Notes: generated by a model from the sequence alone, not told the origin. A stretch of DNA of 64,000 nucleotides from WHSW01 sp963777775 (GCA_963777775.1 CAVZRL010000005.1:806001-870000); one strand, 5' to 3'; positions 27,511 to 34,602 are shown, counted from the stretch's first letter. Translations and numbers: made by a program.

Positions 27511-28122
27511 ATGGCCGACTCCGCCGCCGCCGAATCCTCTGTCCCTGCGGAGGCCAGCGGTCAGGTCATCCTGGTCCTGCGCAACTTGCTCGCGGAGCGT
27601 TACCCCGATCTTGGCCGGCACGTCAACACCGTCGCCAGCCTGTGCGAATGCGTCGCGCCCGAGGTCGGGCTTCTCGACGAGGAGAACGAAGCGCTCGCCC
27701 AAGCGGCGTTCGTTCACGACATCGGCAAGCTTTCGCTTCCCGAATCGATCCTGGCCAAGCCGGGCTCGCTAAACGAAGACGAATGGAGGCTGACGCGCCA
27801 ACACCCGCTTGTGGGTGCGCAAATCCTCCTGGCAGCCGGACTGCGTGGGAGGGTCATTGACTTCGTTCACTCGAGTCACGAACGCATCGACGGCACCGGT
27901 TATCCCGATGGTCTCGCGGGCGAGGAGATTCCGCTCGGCGCCCGGATCATTGCCGTGTGCGACGCCTACGACGCGATGATTTCGCATCGCCCTCAAAGAC
28001 CGACGCCGATGACGAGCGAGGCCGCGTTGCTGGAGCTGATGCGTGCATCGGGCACCCGGTTCGACATCGCCGTGGTCGATGCCATGTGTCGGCTGCTCCT
28101 ACACCCAAGCCCGCCGATCTAG
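27511..28122 (+). CDS. HD-GYP domain protein (probable c-di-GMP phosphodiesterase)
   Basis: From ATG 27511 the product has 203 residues, close to a bare HD-GYP domain. Motifs are HDIGK (about residue 70), RQHPLVGAQIL, and SHERIDGTGYP. The family form of the last is HHExxDGxGYP, so the first His is Ser here and one metal ligand may be lost. FGARIIAVCD-like LGARIIAVCDAYDAM follows. HD-GYP enzymes hydrolyse c-di-GMP. There is no receiver or sensor domain. GC content looks lower than in flanking genes, and repeats lie on both sides, suggesting acquisition. Confidence 0.85.
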   Translation: MADSAAAESSVPAEASGQVILVLRNLLAERYPDLGRHVNTVASLCECVAPEVGLLDEENEALAQAAFVHDIGKLSLPESILAKPGSLNEDEWRLTRQHPLVGAQILLAAGLRGRVIDFVHSSHERIDGTGYPDGLAGEEIPLGARIIAVCDAYDAMISHRPQRPTPMTSEAALLELMRASGTRFDIAVVDAMCRLLLHPSPPI

Positions 28123-28172
28123 GGCAAACGCGGGAGGCTCAGCTCGCGGTTGCCAACGAAGAGGGCTAGGAG

Positions 28173-28216
28173 GACTGGGCACGCGACGAATCACTTAGGC
28201 GAGCGCGTGCCCAGTC
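28173..28216. ncRNA. 13-base-pair perfect hairpin, candidate terminator or RNA element
   Basis: GACTGGGCACGCG (28173-28185) and CGCGTGCCCAGTC (28204-28216) are perfectly complementary across an 18-base loop. The hairpin lies 50 bases after the HD-GYP stop. There is no T-run. The stem is too long and perfect for chance even in GC-rich DNA. Direction is unknown. Confidence 0.45.
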
Positions 28217-28226
28217 AAAGCCAATC

Positions 28227-28285
28227 GCGGCGAGGGCCCCGACTTGCGTCCCGCACCCAAAGCGGGCGCCGGGGCCGCTCGCCGC
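28227..28285. ncRNA. 59-base long compound hairpin
   Basis: The outer stem pairs GCGGCGAGGGCCCCG with 28270-28285 (15 pairs, one bulged G). The inner stem pairs GCG-CCCGC with GCGGGCGC (8 pairs, one bulge) around the loop ACCCAAA. With the hairpin just to the left, it forms a tandem structured block in a region without genes. It may be a small RNA, a double terminator or a recombination site; the sequence alone does not decide. Confidence 0.45.
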
Positions 28286-28454
28286 ACACCCGTAACCCCC
28301 AAGGCTGAAGGTCGGTCAGCTCGGGGGACTACTGGCTGGAATCGTACTCCGACCGGCCGGATCGGCAAGGGCGATCCGGGAGAGCGTGCGCACCGCGGTT
28401 TGGCCGGATGCCCGCCCGTTCCGTGGGGATTCCATCGGAGTTCCCAAGATCACG

Positions 28455-28474
28455 CCGCTTTCCATGCAAAGCGG
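28455..28474 (+). repeat. Island repeat R2 (left hairpin only)
   Basis: CCGCTTT-CCATGC-AAAGCGG is a 7-pair stem with the same CCATGC loop as repeats R5, R9 and R10. The outermost pair is C-G here and G-C in R5, a covarying change. The following GGTACTCGCCGCG resembles the tail of full copies. It lies 72 bases before the small broken gene. Confidence 0.6.
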
Positions 28475-28545
28475 TACTCGCCGCGTAGGCCAGGGGAGAC
28501 GGCCCCGACTCGGCACTGCCGCCGACCGGACTACGCTCGGTCGCG

Positions 28546-28757
28546 ATGGCCGAGATCGCGCTCACGCCCCTGACCGACGAAGGCCCGCAGCTCCTCGACC
28601 GGCTCCAGGCCGAGGGCCAGCTCTACCCGTTCCGCACGACCAGGGCGGGGCTCGCAGCTACGCGCTCAGCGGCGACACGGTCGGGCTCGGCGAGCTCGAC
28701 GGGCTACTGGACGCGATCGAGCCCGACTGGCGGGCGCACCTGAGCAGGTCGCGCTAG
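28546..28757 (+). pseudogene. Small hypothetical protein, frame broken near 28648
   Basis: The ATG 28546 opens MAEIALTPLTDEGPQLLDRL. After GQLYPFRTTRAG the frame is lost at a G4 run (28647-28650). One added G restores RSYALSGDTVGLGELDGLLDAIEPDW to the stop at 28755-28757, giving about 70 residues. I recognise no family. The homopolymer makes a sequencing indel likely, so the gene may be intact in the organism. Confidence 0.5.
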
Positions 28758-28780
28758 CCGGGGGCCGGGACCGCGTTGCG

Positions 28781-28814
28781 ATAGCCCGCCACGGCAACGT
28801 AACTTGTGGGCTAT
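28781..28814. promoter_or_regulatory. Inverted repeat over the start of the aldo/keto reductase gene
   Basis: ATAGCCC and GGGCTAT are perfect 7-base arms, 20 bases apart, the right arm ending in the start codon. It could be an operator or a leader stem that masks the start. Confidence 0.3.
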
Positions 28815-29835
28815 GGACCAGCGAACACTCGGACGCACCGGCGTCCACGTGAGTCCGCTCTGCTTGGGCGCGATGATGTTCGGCGCGTGGGGAGAGCCCG
28901 ACCACGATGCGGGCATCCGCATCATCCACCGGGCTCTGGATTCCGGGATCAACTTCATCGACACCGCCGACGTGTACTCCCGCGGGGAGTCGGAGGAGAT
29001 CGTCGGCAAGGCGCTCAGCGGCGGGCGGCGTGAGCACGTCGTGCTGGCGACGAAGTTTCACGGCACTATGGGCGACGACCCCAATCAGGCGGGCAACTCG
29101 CGGCGGTGGATCTTCAGGGAGGTCGAAGCCTCGCTAAAACGCCTGCAGACCGATTGGGTCGACCTCTACCAGGTGCATCGCTGGGACCCCTGGACCGATC
29201 ACGACGAGACGCTCGGCGCGCTCTCCGACCTCGTGGCGCAGGGCAAGGTGCGCTACATCGGCTCCTCGACCTATCCGGCGACGCAGATCGTCAAGGCCCA
29301 ATGGGTCGCCCGTGACCGCGGCCACCGGCGCTTCGTCTGCGAGCAGCCGCCGTATTCGATCCTCGCTCGCGGCATCGAGGCCGACGTGCTGCCGACCTGC
29401 GGGGAGTACGGGATGGGTGTGATCCCCTGGAGCCCGCTGGCCGGGGGCTGGCTGTCGGGGCGCTGGCGCAAGGGCGCCGAGGACCTGACCTCTCGGCGCT
29501 CGGCGATGCTCCCCCAGCGGTACGACCTCTCGATTCCGGCCAATCAGGCGAAGCTCGAGGCCGCCGACGCACTTGCCCGGCTGGCGGACGAGGCCGGCAT
29601 GTCATTGATCCACATGGCGCTCGCGTTCGTCATCCACCACCCGGCCGTGACGGCGGCGATCATCGGCCCACGGACGATGGAGCAGCTCGCGTCGCAGCTC
29701 GGCGCCGCCGACGTAACGCTCGACCCCGCGCTTCTGGACCGCATCGACGAGATCGTGGCGCCCGGGACGACCGTCAACCCGACGGACGCCGGGTGGACGA
29801 ATCCCGCGCTGGCCGCGGCAGCCCGCCGCCGGTAG
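28813..29835 (+). CDS. Aldo/keto reductase (AKR, general stress/YghZ-like class)
   Basis: From ATG 28813 (preferred to TTG 28804) the product has 340 residues. Catalytic residues are Asp50 (FIDTADVYS), Tyr55, Lys81 (LATKFHG) and His near 113 (YQVHRWD). The C-terminal NADP-binding segment IIGPRTMEQLASQLGAADV is present. It belongs to the long AKR class with a TIM barrel of about 330 residues and reduces carbonyls with NADPH; the substrate is unknown. It is only distantly similar to the AKR at 7.5 kb. It lies inside the repeat island, with repeat R3 starting 53 bases after its stop. Confidence 0.9.
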   Translation: MDQRTLGRTGVHVSPLCLGAMMFGAWGEPDHDAGIRIIHRALDSGINFIDTADVYSRGESEEIVGKALSGGRREHVVLATKFHGTMGDDPNQAGNSRRWIFREVEASLKRLQTDWVDLYQVHRWDPWTDHDETLGALSDLVAQGKVRYIGSSTYPATQIVKAQWVARDRGHRRFVCEQPPYSILARGIEADVLPTCGEYGMGVIPWSPLAGGWLSGRWRKGAEDLTSRRSAMLPQRYDLSIPANQAKLEAADALARLADEAGMSLIHMALAFVIHHPAVTAAIIGPRTMEQLASQLGAADVTLDPALLDRIDEIVAPGTTVNPTDAGWTNPALAAAARRR

Positions 29836-29888
29836 TTGAGCGCCTCCCACGAACCGTCGCTCCCGCTTTCGCGTGAAACCAGAAGTGT

Positions 29889-30041
29889 CGCTTTCCATTC
29901 AAAGCGGAACCTTCCCCGCGGTGGCAACAGCGATCAGCGCTGGGACTATTGCGTCCTACCCAGGACGCGACGCTAAGGCATACAACCGCGCCAGCTCAGG
30001 TGATCCACGGACTGAAGCTGTTTCGCTTTTCGTCCAAAGCG
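29889..30041 (+). repeat. Island repeat R3 (full copy)
   Basis: The left hairpin is CGCTTT-CCATTC-AAAGCG (29889-29906). Next come CCGCGGTGGCAACAGCG, a CAGCG/CGCTG stem and the core GACGCTAAGGCATACA (29970-29985), then the spacer CCAGCTCAGGTGATCCACGG. The right hairpin is CGCTTT-TCGTCC-AAAGCG (30024-30041). It lies between two convergent genes; the stop codon of the UspA-like gene (30042-30044) directly abuts the right hairpin. Confidence 0.75.
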
Positions 30042-30455
30042 CTACTCGCGCAGCGAGAAGACCGTGACTGGGATTCCGAACCGGCGAAGCAACTCGTCGA
30101 GTAATCCTCGTTCTTGCCAATCGGCGCGGTCTGGGGCGCGCAGCCCGACGAGAATGTGGTCTGCGTTGAACGTTGCGAGGGCATCGTCGAACGCAAGAAG
30201 TGGATCGTCCGCTCCCATCGTTCCACTCGCCTCTGTTCCGAGTTCCTCGATCTGGCCCAAGACCGCCTGAAGGCGCTCGTCGGCCTGCTCGCGCGCCTTG
30301 TCGGTTGCCGAAGCCAGCCACTCGAACCGAGTTGGCAATGCCGGTGTCACCACCAGGACCTCATCGGCCGCGTCTATGAGCTCGCGGACTCCGAAAGGCA
30401 GTGCGTCGACGCCGCTAGCTGCCTCACCGGCCGCGATCAGCAGGCGCTTGGGCAT
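30042..30455 (-). CDS. UspA-like universal stress protein
   Basis: The 137-residue protein has the Usp/HUP alpha-beta layout: a first strand MPKRLLIAAGEAAS, VDALPFGVRELIDAADEVLVVTPAL, a long middle helix, then ADHILVGLRAPDRADWQERGLLDELLRRFGIPVTVF, equivalent to the C-terminal GxxG ATP-binding region but without a clear GxxGxxxxxxxxG(S/T) match. It is probably a non-ATP-binding stress protein. Its last codons are next to repeat R3 and its 5' side faces repeat R4, making a unit of about 600 bases with its own repeat. Confidence 0.6.
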   Translation of the reverse strand: MPKRLLIAAGEAASGVDALPFGVRELIDAADEVLVVTPALPTRFEWLASATDKAREQADERLQAVLGQIEELGTEASGTMGADDPLLAFDDALATFNADHILVGLRAPDRADWQERGLLDELLRRFGIPVTVFSLRE

Positions 30456-30482
30456 TACGCGGACAGCTAATCACGCTCTCGC

Positions 30483-30642
30483 AGAGGTTGCGCTTTCCGT
30501 GCACGCGCAACCTCTCCGCTGCCGTAACAGCGATCAGCTCTGGGACTAAGGCGTGCTACCCGGGACGCGACGCTAAGGCATACAGCCGCGCCAGCTCAGG
30601 TGATCCACGGACCGAAAGCTGTTTCGCTTCTCGTCCAAAGCG
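30483..30642 (+). repeat. Island repeat R4 (full copy)
   Basis: The left stem here is AGAGGTTGCGC/GCGCAACCTCT, 11 perfect pairs around an 11-base loop. The inner AAAG of other copies is lost but the outer pairing is extended. The core GACGCTAAGGCATACA and the CAGCTCAGGTGATCCACGGA spacer are almost identical to R3. The right hairpin is CGCTTC/AAAGCG type (30625-30642). It lies upstream of the UspA-like gene and downstream of the next minus-strand gene. Confidence 0.75.
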
Positions 30643-30693
30643 CTACTCCGACAGCCCGGCGTTCTCGCACGATCTCGACGCAAGGGCGTCATA

Positions 30694-31020
30694 TCAGAGC
30701 TGGGGTAGCGCGCCCATGGCCTCCTCACGGGCCCGCTCCCACGCGTCGAGGACCTCCGGTGGCAGCTCCATCTCCAAATTGTCGCGCATGTAGAGGATCG
30801 CTTGGTCCAGGAGCCACCACGCCCCGGCCAGGACGAGCACCCGCTGGCGCAACGCAGTCCTCTGCTCGCGCAGGTGCTCGACCCTCTGGTGCAATGCATC
30901 GATCCGATCCGCCTGGGCGGGACGGTCCGCCTGCGCGGGATCTGCGAGGGCCATCTGCGGTGGCAGGGCCACGGTCGTCAGGATCGCCAGAAGTGCCAAT
31001 ACCGCTGGAATTTTCGTCAC
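30694..31020 (-). CDS. Small secreted coiled-coil protein
   Basis: The likely start is GTG 31018-31020, giving 108 residues with a signal peptide (MTKIPAVLALLAILTTVAL, cleavage near ALA-DP). A charged helix follows (RIDALHQRVEHLREQRTALRQRVLVL), then a short helix with WWLLDQAILYMRDNLEMELP. A longer frame reaches 31128 but overlaps the probable operator. No family recognised; it is presumably exported or membrane-attached. Confidence 0.5.
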   Translation of the reverse strand: MTKIPAVLALLAILTTVALPPQMALADPAQADRPAQADRIDALHQRVEHLREQRTALRQRVLVLAGAWWLLDQAILYMRDNLEMELPPEVLDAWERAREEAMGALPQL

Positions 31021-31112
31021 TGGGTGCACCCTTCGGCTATGTAGCGGTACCTGGCCCCGCCCTCGCGCCGCCCGATTCGACCATCCGTGAGCCATGTAAA
31101 AACGGTATCCGC

Positions 31113-31147
31113 CCACTTTGCACCCCATGCAAGGCGGCGTAAAGTGG
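31113..31147. promoter_or_regulatory. Inverted repeat between divergent secreted-protein and XRE genes
   Basis: CCACTTT (31113-31119) and AAAGTGG (31141-31147) are perfect arms 21 bases apart, with an inner TTGCA/TGCAA pair. It ends 4 bases before the XRE regulator start, so it overlaps that promoter or leader. Autoregulation by the XRE protein is a reasonable guess. Confidence 0.45.
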
Positions 31148-31151
31148 ACCC

Positions 31152-31424
31152 ATGGCCGGTCGCCTGCTCCACTACGCCGGTCCGGTGTTACGTGCCGCCC
31201 GCGAGCGCGCCGGCGCGACGCAGCGAGAAGTCGCTGAGCGCGCGGGGGCGAGCACGGCGACCGTTTCCCGCCTTGAGAACGGCATCGCGCTCCCGTCCGA
31301 TCCGCTCATCGACGCGATCCTTGACGCCTATGGCGTAGTCACTGGCGTGTCTCGGCTGGAGTTGCTGGAACGTGCTGCGGCCGAGTGGCAGCAGGATGAG
31401 TACGGCGAGGTGAAGGGCCTTTAG
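31152..31424 (+). CDS. XRE-family helix-turn-helix regulator
   Basis: The 90-residue product is essentially a lone HTH_3 domain: VLRAARERAGATQREVAERAGASTATVSRLENGI (about residues 12-45), then a helical tail with YGVVTGVSRLELLERAAAEWQQD. Such small XRE proteins act as antitoxins or local repressors, but no toxin gene is adjacent. It lies divergent from the secreted coiled-coil gene, and repeat R5 follows 44 bases after the stop. Confidence 0.8.
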   Translation: MAGRLLHYAGPVLRAARERAGATQREVAERAGASTATVSRLENGIALPSDPLIDAILDAYGVVTGVSRLELLERAAAEWQQDEYGEVKGL

Positions 31425-31468
31425 ATCTACCCACGCGTCGTGCCCGCAGGTATCTCGCGCCTTGGAGC

Positions 31469-31572
31469 GTTGCGCTTTCCATGCAAAGCGCAACTTCTCC
31501 GCGGTGGCAACAGCGATCAGCGCTGGGACTAATGCGTCCCACCCACTAAGCGGCGCTAGGGCCTATACAGCA
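31469..31572 (+). repeat. Island repeat R5 (left half plus core)
   Basis: A 10-pair stem GTTGCGCTTT / AAAGCGCAAC surrounds CCATGC (31469-31494), followed by CTTCTCCGCGGTGGCAACAG, the CAGCG/CGCTG stem and the core variant GGCGCTAGGGCCTATACA. The right hairpin is missing. It lies between the XRE gene and a convergent secreted-protein gene. Confidence 0.7.
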
Positions 31573-31618
31573 ACGGCTCGGGCTCGGGACAGTGCACGGA
31601 GCAGCCCGCCCAGCCGAC

Positions 31619-32008
31619 CTATTCCCAAATAGGGTCGTCGAGCTTGAACTTCTTGGATTTGTCGCCCCGGCACTTGCGGGTCTTCTCGGCTTTGCCGTAG
31701 TAGTTGCCGAGCTGCGGGGTAGAGACTTCGACCTCCCAGACCCACCCGCCGTACTCGTCGGGCTCCGCGCGCTTGGCCCCGACCCGCTTGTCCTTGCCGG
31801 ACCGGGCCCGGTAAAGCGTCACCTTGCGCTCCTTTTCGCAGTACCGCTTCTGCGACTTCACCACCCCCTGGAAGTACAGCGGCTTCGAGTTCGACGTCCC
31901 GGCTCCCAGGATCTCGACGGTGGTCCTGGGCTTCGCCGCGAATGCGGGGGCGGCGACCAAGCCCGCCAGCACGATGGTCGCGAGCATGATCTTGAGTGGG
32001 GTTCGCAT
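31619..32008 (-). CDS. Small secreted hypothetical protein
   Basis: The 129-residue protein has a classical signal peptide (MRTPLKIMLATIVLAGLVA, cleavage after AFA near residue 24). The mature part of about 105 residues is beta-rich with two cysteines (RYCEKERKVTLYRARSG and TRKCRGDKSK), possibly a disulphide. The layout LYFQGVVKS ... KVTLYRARSGKD ... GGWVWEVEV resembles short extracellular Ig-like proteins of this phylum, and echoes the C-terminal repeats of the broken secreted protein at 2-3.8 kb. Function unknown. Confidence 0.6.
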   Translation of the reverse strand: MRTPLKIMLATIVLAGLVAAPAFAAKPRTTVEILGAGTSNSKPLYFQGVVKSQKRYCEKERKVTLYRARSGKDKRVGAKRAEPDEYGGWVWEVEVSTPQLGNYYGKAEKTRKCRGDKSKKFKLDDPIWE

Positions 32009-32062
32009 TGGGCTGTTCCTTGATCGAAGTCTCCGCGCGACCCTAACAGACGATTCTCAGGG

Positions 32063-32110
32063 TGCTGGGGGCCGCTTACTACCTACGACACGGCGCTATG
32101 GCATACAAGC
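32063..32110 (+). repeat. Island repeat R6 (degenerate core)
   Basis: GCTGGG, a CTACC block and GGCGCTATGGCATACAAG follow the same order as in full copies, without either terminal hairpin. It lies between the secreted-protein gene (divergent start) and the zinc-binding small protein. Confidence 0.45.
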
Positions 32111-32241
32111 TGCCGGACGTGCCGGAAATGGCGCGCCCTCGGAGGTTTGTTGCTTCCAGGGGCTAATCCGGTTAGGTTCAGTCGGTGCCGGCGTGGCGAG
32201 AAGCTGGCCGCGTCGTGCCCCTACGACACAAAGGAGCGGCG

Positions 32242-32454
32242 ATGGGCAAGACGGCAAAGAAGCGGCTCCAGATCGTGACGGTGGATGGGAAGAGCGCCGC
32301 CGAGTCGATCCATGCGGACGACGGCACCGGCCGGGCCCTCTGCGGGTATCGGCGGAACGTCGGCCTCGCCAACCGGGGAGGCCAGAAGACGAAGTGGCAG
32401 TCCCTCGGATCCGGCACGGTGACCTGCGAGCGGTGCAGGAGGCGGCATACCTAA
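32242..32454 (+). CDS. Small Cys-rich (zinc-binding) hypothetical protein
   Basis: ATG 32242 has AAGGAG 5 bases upstream. The 70-residue basic protein (MGKTAKKRLQIVTVDGKSA) has three cysteines and a terminal histidine (RALCGYRRN, then TVTCERCRRRHT), fitting a small zinc knuckle. I recognise no family. It is flanked by repeat traces on both sides. Confidence 0.5.
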   Translation: MGKTAKKRLQIVTVDGKSAAESIHADDGTGRALCGYRRNVGLANRGGQKTKWQSLGSGTVTCERCRRRHT

Positions 32455-32630
32455 GCTCCCCATCGAGGGCATTCGGGGCGACCGCCTGCGGCCCGGTAGC
32501 CGACGCTAAAGCCCTAACGGCCTGCCGAGGTCGGTTCTGGAGGCTGCTGTCTGCCCCGTGTAGTACGCGCTCTGGCGCGTTAGAGTCAGTTTCGGTTGTT
32601 GCAAATGACTCCGAGGAGGGGGACGCCGTT

Positions 32631-33060
32631 ATGCCGAGCAAGCTCTTCTCCACGTCGAGCCAGAGAACCACTTTCACCCCCCAACCGACGACTTCGTAGA
32701 GCTCTGTCGACTGCCGCTGGAAGGAGGGCGGCCGTATCTTGCGCAGGCCAGGGGCCTCGCGCACTTGTTCGCCGGCGCTAGTGTGCGGCTGAAGCTGGAC
32801 CTTTGCGGCTTTTTCGGCGAAGTCATCGACTCGCAGGACTCGGACTACATCAACGATCACCAGCAGTTCGTGCTGACGGCGGCAGCGACGTTGCCCGCCG
32901 AGGGCGGCGCGGGTAGCGCAGGCACGCCGACCCCACCCGGCGCATCGGCCAACCTCTTGGTTAGGGTTTTTGACTTTCCCCCGAACCCATCAGCAACTTG
33001 GTCGGCCTCGTGGACATCGTGCTGACCGCACTCGAGGTTGACGAGATCGTTATGGCGTGA
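32631..33060 (+). pseudogene. Orphan protein of about 143 residues, two single-base losses at poly-C
   Basis: ATG 32631 has GAGGAGGGGG upstream. The frame MPSKLFSTSSQRTTFTP breaks at C6 (32677-32682). Adding one C joins DDFVELCRLPLEGGRPYLAQ and LKLDLCGFFGEVIDSQDSDY. A second break at C5 (about 32978-32982) is likewise repaired by one C, leading to PISNLVGLVDIVLTALEVDE and the stop at 33060. Two repairs of the same kind at homopolymers argue for sequencing error. No family recognised. Confidence 0.5.
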
Positions 33061-33077
33061 GCGGGCCAAACCCGCCG

Positions 33078-33153
33078 CGCTGGGTTCCGGTTATTGCCCA
33101 GTACGCGACGCTAAGGCATAGACGAACGGGATGTTCGCTTTTCGTCCAAAGCG
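33078..33153 (+). repeat. Island repeat R8 (core plus right hairpin)
   Basis: CGCTGGG, then GCGACGCTAAGGCATAGAC (core), a shortened spacer and the right hairpin CGCTTT-TCGTCC-AAAGCG (33136-33153). It starts 18 bases after the stop of the orphan gene and precedes the alpha/beta hydrolase gene. Confidence 0.65.
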
Positions 33154-33251
33154 GCTGTTTGACGCCTGGGTCTCCGAAGCGAGCTCATGGGTCCGCCTGA
33201 TCATGCAAAGGTGTGTCCGGGCTGCCGACGACAAGCACGAGGAGAGGGCTG

Positions 33252-34076
33252 ATGGGCACGATCACCACAAATGACGGCACCGAGATCTTCTACAAGGACT
33301 GGGGCTCGGGCCAACCCGTCGTTTTCAGCCACGGCTGGCCGCTTTCGGCCGACGACTGGGACACCCAAATGCTGTTCTTCCTACGGCACGGCTACCGCGT
33401 CATCGCCCATGACCGGCGTGGGCACGGACGCTCCACGCAGACCAGCGACGGTCACGATATGGACCACTACGCCGACGACCTGGCTGCGCTGACTGCCCAT
33501 CTCGATCTGCAGGACGCCGTCCACGTTGGACACTCGACCGGTGGCGGCGAAGTCGTGCACTACATCGCCCGACACGGTGAGAGCCGCGTAGCCAAAGCGG
33601 TATTGATCAGCGCGGTGCCGCCGCTCATGGTGCAGACCGATGCCAACCCCGACGGCCTGCCAAAGAGCACGTTCGACGACCTCCAGGCTCAACTGGGCGC
33701 CAGCCGGTCCGAGTTCTACCGGGCCTTTTCGTCAGGCCCCTTCTATGGCTATAACCGCCCCGGCGCGGAAGCCTCGGAGGCGATCATCGACAACTGGTGG
33801 CGCCAGGGGATGATGGGCGGGGCGAATGCACATTACGACGGCATCGTTGCCTTCTCCCAGACCGATTTCACTGATGACCTCAAGAAGATCACGGTGCCGG
33901 TCCTGGTGATGCACGGCGACGACGACCAGATCGTTCCCTACGCCGACTCGGCACCGCTGTCCGCGAAGCTCGTGCAAAACGGGACGCTGAAGACATACGA
34001 AGGATTCCCCCACGGTATGCCGACCACCGAGGCCGAGACGATCAACGCTGACCTGCTGGCCTTCCTGAAGTCCTGA
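33252..34076 (+). CDS. Alpha/beta hydrolase (non-haem chloroperoxidase-like)
   Basis: From ATG 33252 (GAGGAGAGGG upstream) the product has 274 residues. The catalytic triad is visible: Ser95 in GHSTGGG, Asp223-225 in MHGDDDQIVPY, and His254 in GFPHGMP. The oxyanion segment SHGWPLSADDW and RRGHGRS are typical of the cofactor-free perhydrolase/haloperoxidase group, which are esterases with side perhydrolysis. It lies in the repeat island between R8 and R9, one gene per unit. Confidence 0.9.
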   Translation: MGTITTNDGTEIFYKDWGSGQPVVFSHGWPLSADDWDTQMLFFLRHGYRVIAHDRRGHGRSTQTSDGHDMDHYADDLAALTAHLDLQDAVHVGHSTGGGEVVHYIARHGESRVAKAVLISAVPPLMVQTDANPDGLPKSTFDDLQAQLGASRSEFYRAFSSGPFYGYNRPGAEASEAIIDNWWRQGMMGGANAHYDGIVAFSQTDFTDDLKKITVPVLVMHGDDDQIVPYADSAPLSAKLVQNGTLKTYEGFPHGMPTTEAETINADLLAFLKS

Positions 34077-34109
34077 CGAATCGAAGCGGGAGCGGCAGCG
34101 TCGGAGTAA

Positions 34110-34250
34110 CTGCTTTCCATGCAAGCGCAACTTCTCCGCGGTGGCATCAACGATCGGCGCTGGGACTACTGCCTCCTACCTAGGACGCGACGCTAAGGGC
34201 ATACAGCCCCCTGGCGGGGACTGAGGCTGCTTCGCTTTTCGTCCAAAGCG
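34110..34250 (+). repeat. Island repeat R9 (full copy)
   Basis: The left hairpin is GCTT/AAGC with the CCATGC loop region (34112-34126), then CTTCTCCGCGGTGGC, GGCGCTGGGACTACTGC, the core GACGCTAAGGGCATACAG (34188-34205), a shorter spacer and the right hairpin CGCTTT-TCGTCC-AAAGCG (34233-34250). It lies between two convergent genes, 34 bases after the hydrolase stop. Confidence 0.72.
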
Positions 34251-34275
34251 ACTAGCCAGCCGTGCCGTATCGCCC

Positions 34276-34602
34276 TTATCCCTCGGCCTCGGCCTCCAGC
34301 TCGGCGAGCTCGAGCGCGAAGCCGAGGGCACGCGCGATGTTCCCGGCCGCCGCGGCGACGCGAGCCGTGCCGACGATCGGGGCGACGACCGCGAGGACGC
34401 TGCGGACCTCCTCCTCATCGACGCCGGCTTCGCCGGCCACGCCGAGGTTCAGCAGGTACGACGCGGGAGGTGCGTCGACCGCGACCAGGGCGGCGACTCG
34501 CACCAGCATAGTCGTACGGTCGTCGAGGCTCGACACCTCCAGGGAATCGGCGGTCATCGTCGCAAGCAGATCGAGGATCGGGGTCTCGGATTGTGCGGAC
34601 AT
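34276..34602 (-). CDS. Carboxymuconolactone decarboxylase (CMD)-like small protein
   Basis: The 108-residue all-helical product matches the CMD fold pattern (SLDDRTTMLVRVAALVAVDAPP ... GVDEEEVRSVLAVVAPIVGTARVAAAAGNIARALG). It lacks the CxxC of the AhpD-type peroxidase subgroup, so no thiol activity is expected. CMD-like proteins without Cys have no fixed role. It sits between repeats R9 and R10. Confidence 0.7.
   Translation of the reverse strand: MSAQSETPILDLLATMTADSLEVSSLDDRTTMLVRVAALVAVDAPPASYLLNLGVAGEAGVDEEEVRSVLAVVAPIVGTARVAAAAGNIARALGFALELAELEAEAEG

Larger units (their letters stand above)
28123..28545. other. Gene-free stretch with strong secondary structure
   Basis: These 423 bases hold no convincing protein gene: frames are open but lack ribosome-binding sites and family-like sequence. 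They contain two adjacent stable hairpins (28173-28216 and 28227-28285) and one island hairpin repeat (28455-28474). The rest shows nothing I recognise. Confidence 0.6.

Noticed and set aside
28386..28757. A 123-codon frame on the + strand overlapping the small gene
   Set aside because: Only its last part is coherent and it joins the frame of the ATG at 28546 after one base; the upstream part has no ribosome-binding site or family-like sequence.
32498..32590. attC-like pair: GCCCTAACGGCC ... GCGCGTTAGAG around 80 bases, plus CGCTAAAG resembling a seventh repeat core (R7)
   Set aside because: The arms pair poorly, no integron integrase is present, and other repeat cores read GCTAAGG rather than GTTRRRY. 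Kept only as a hint for the cassette-like idea.
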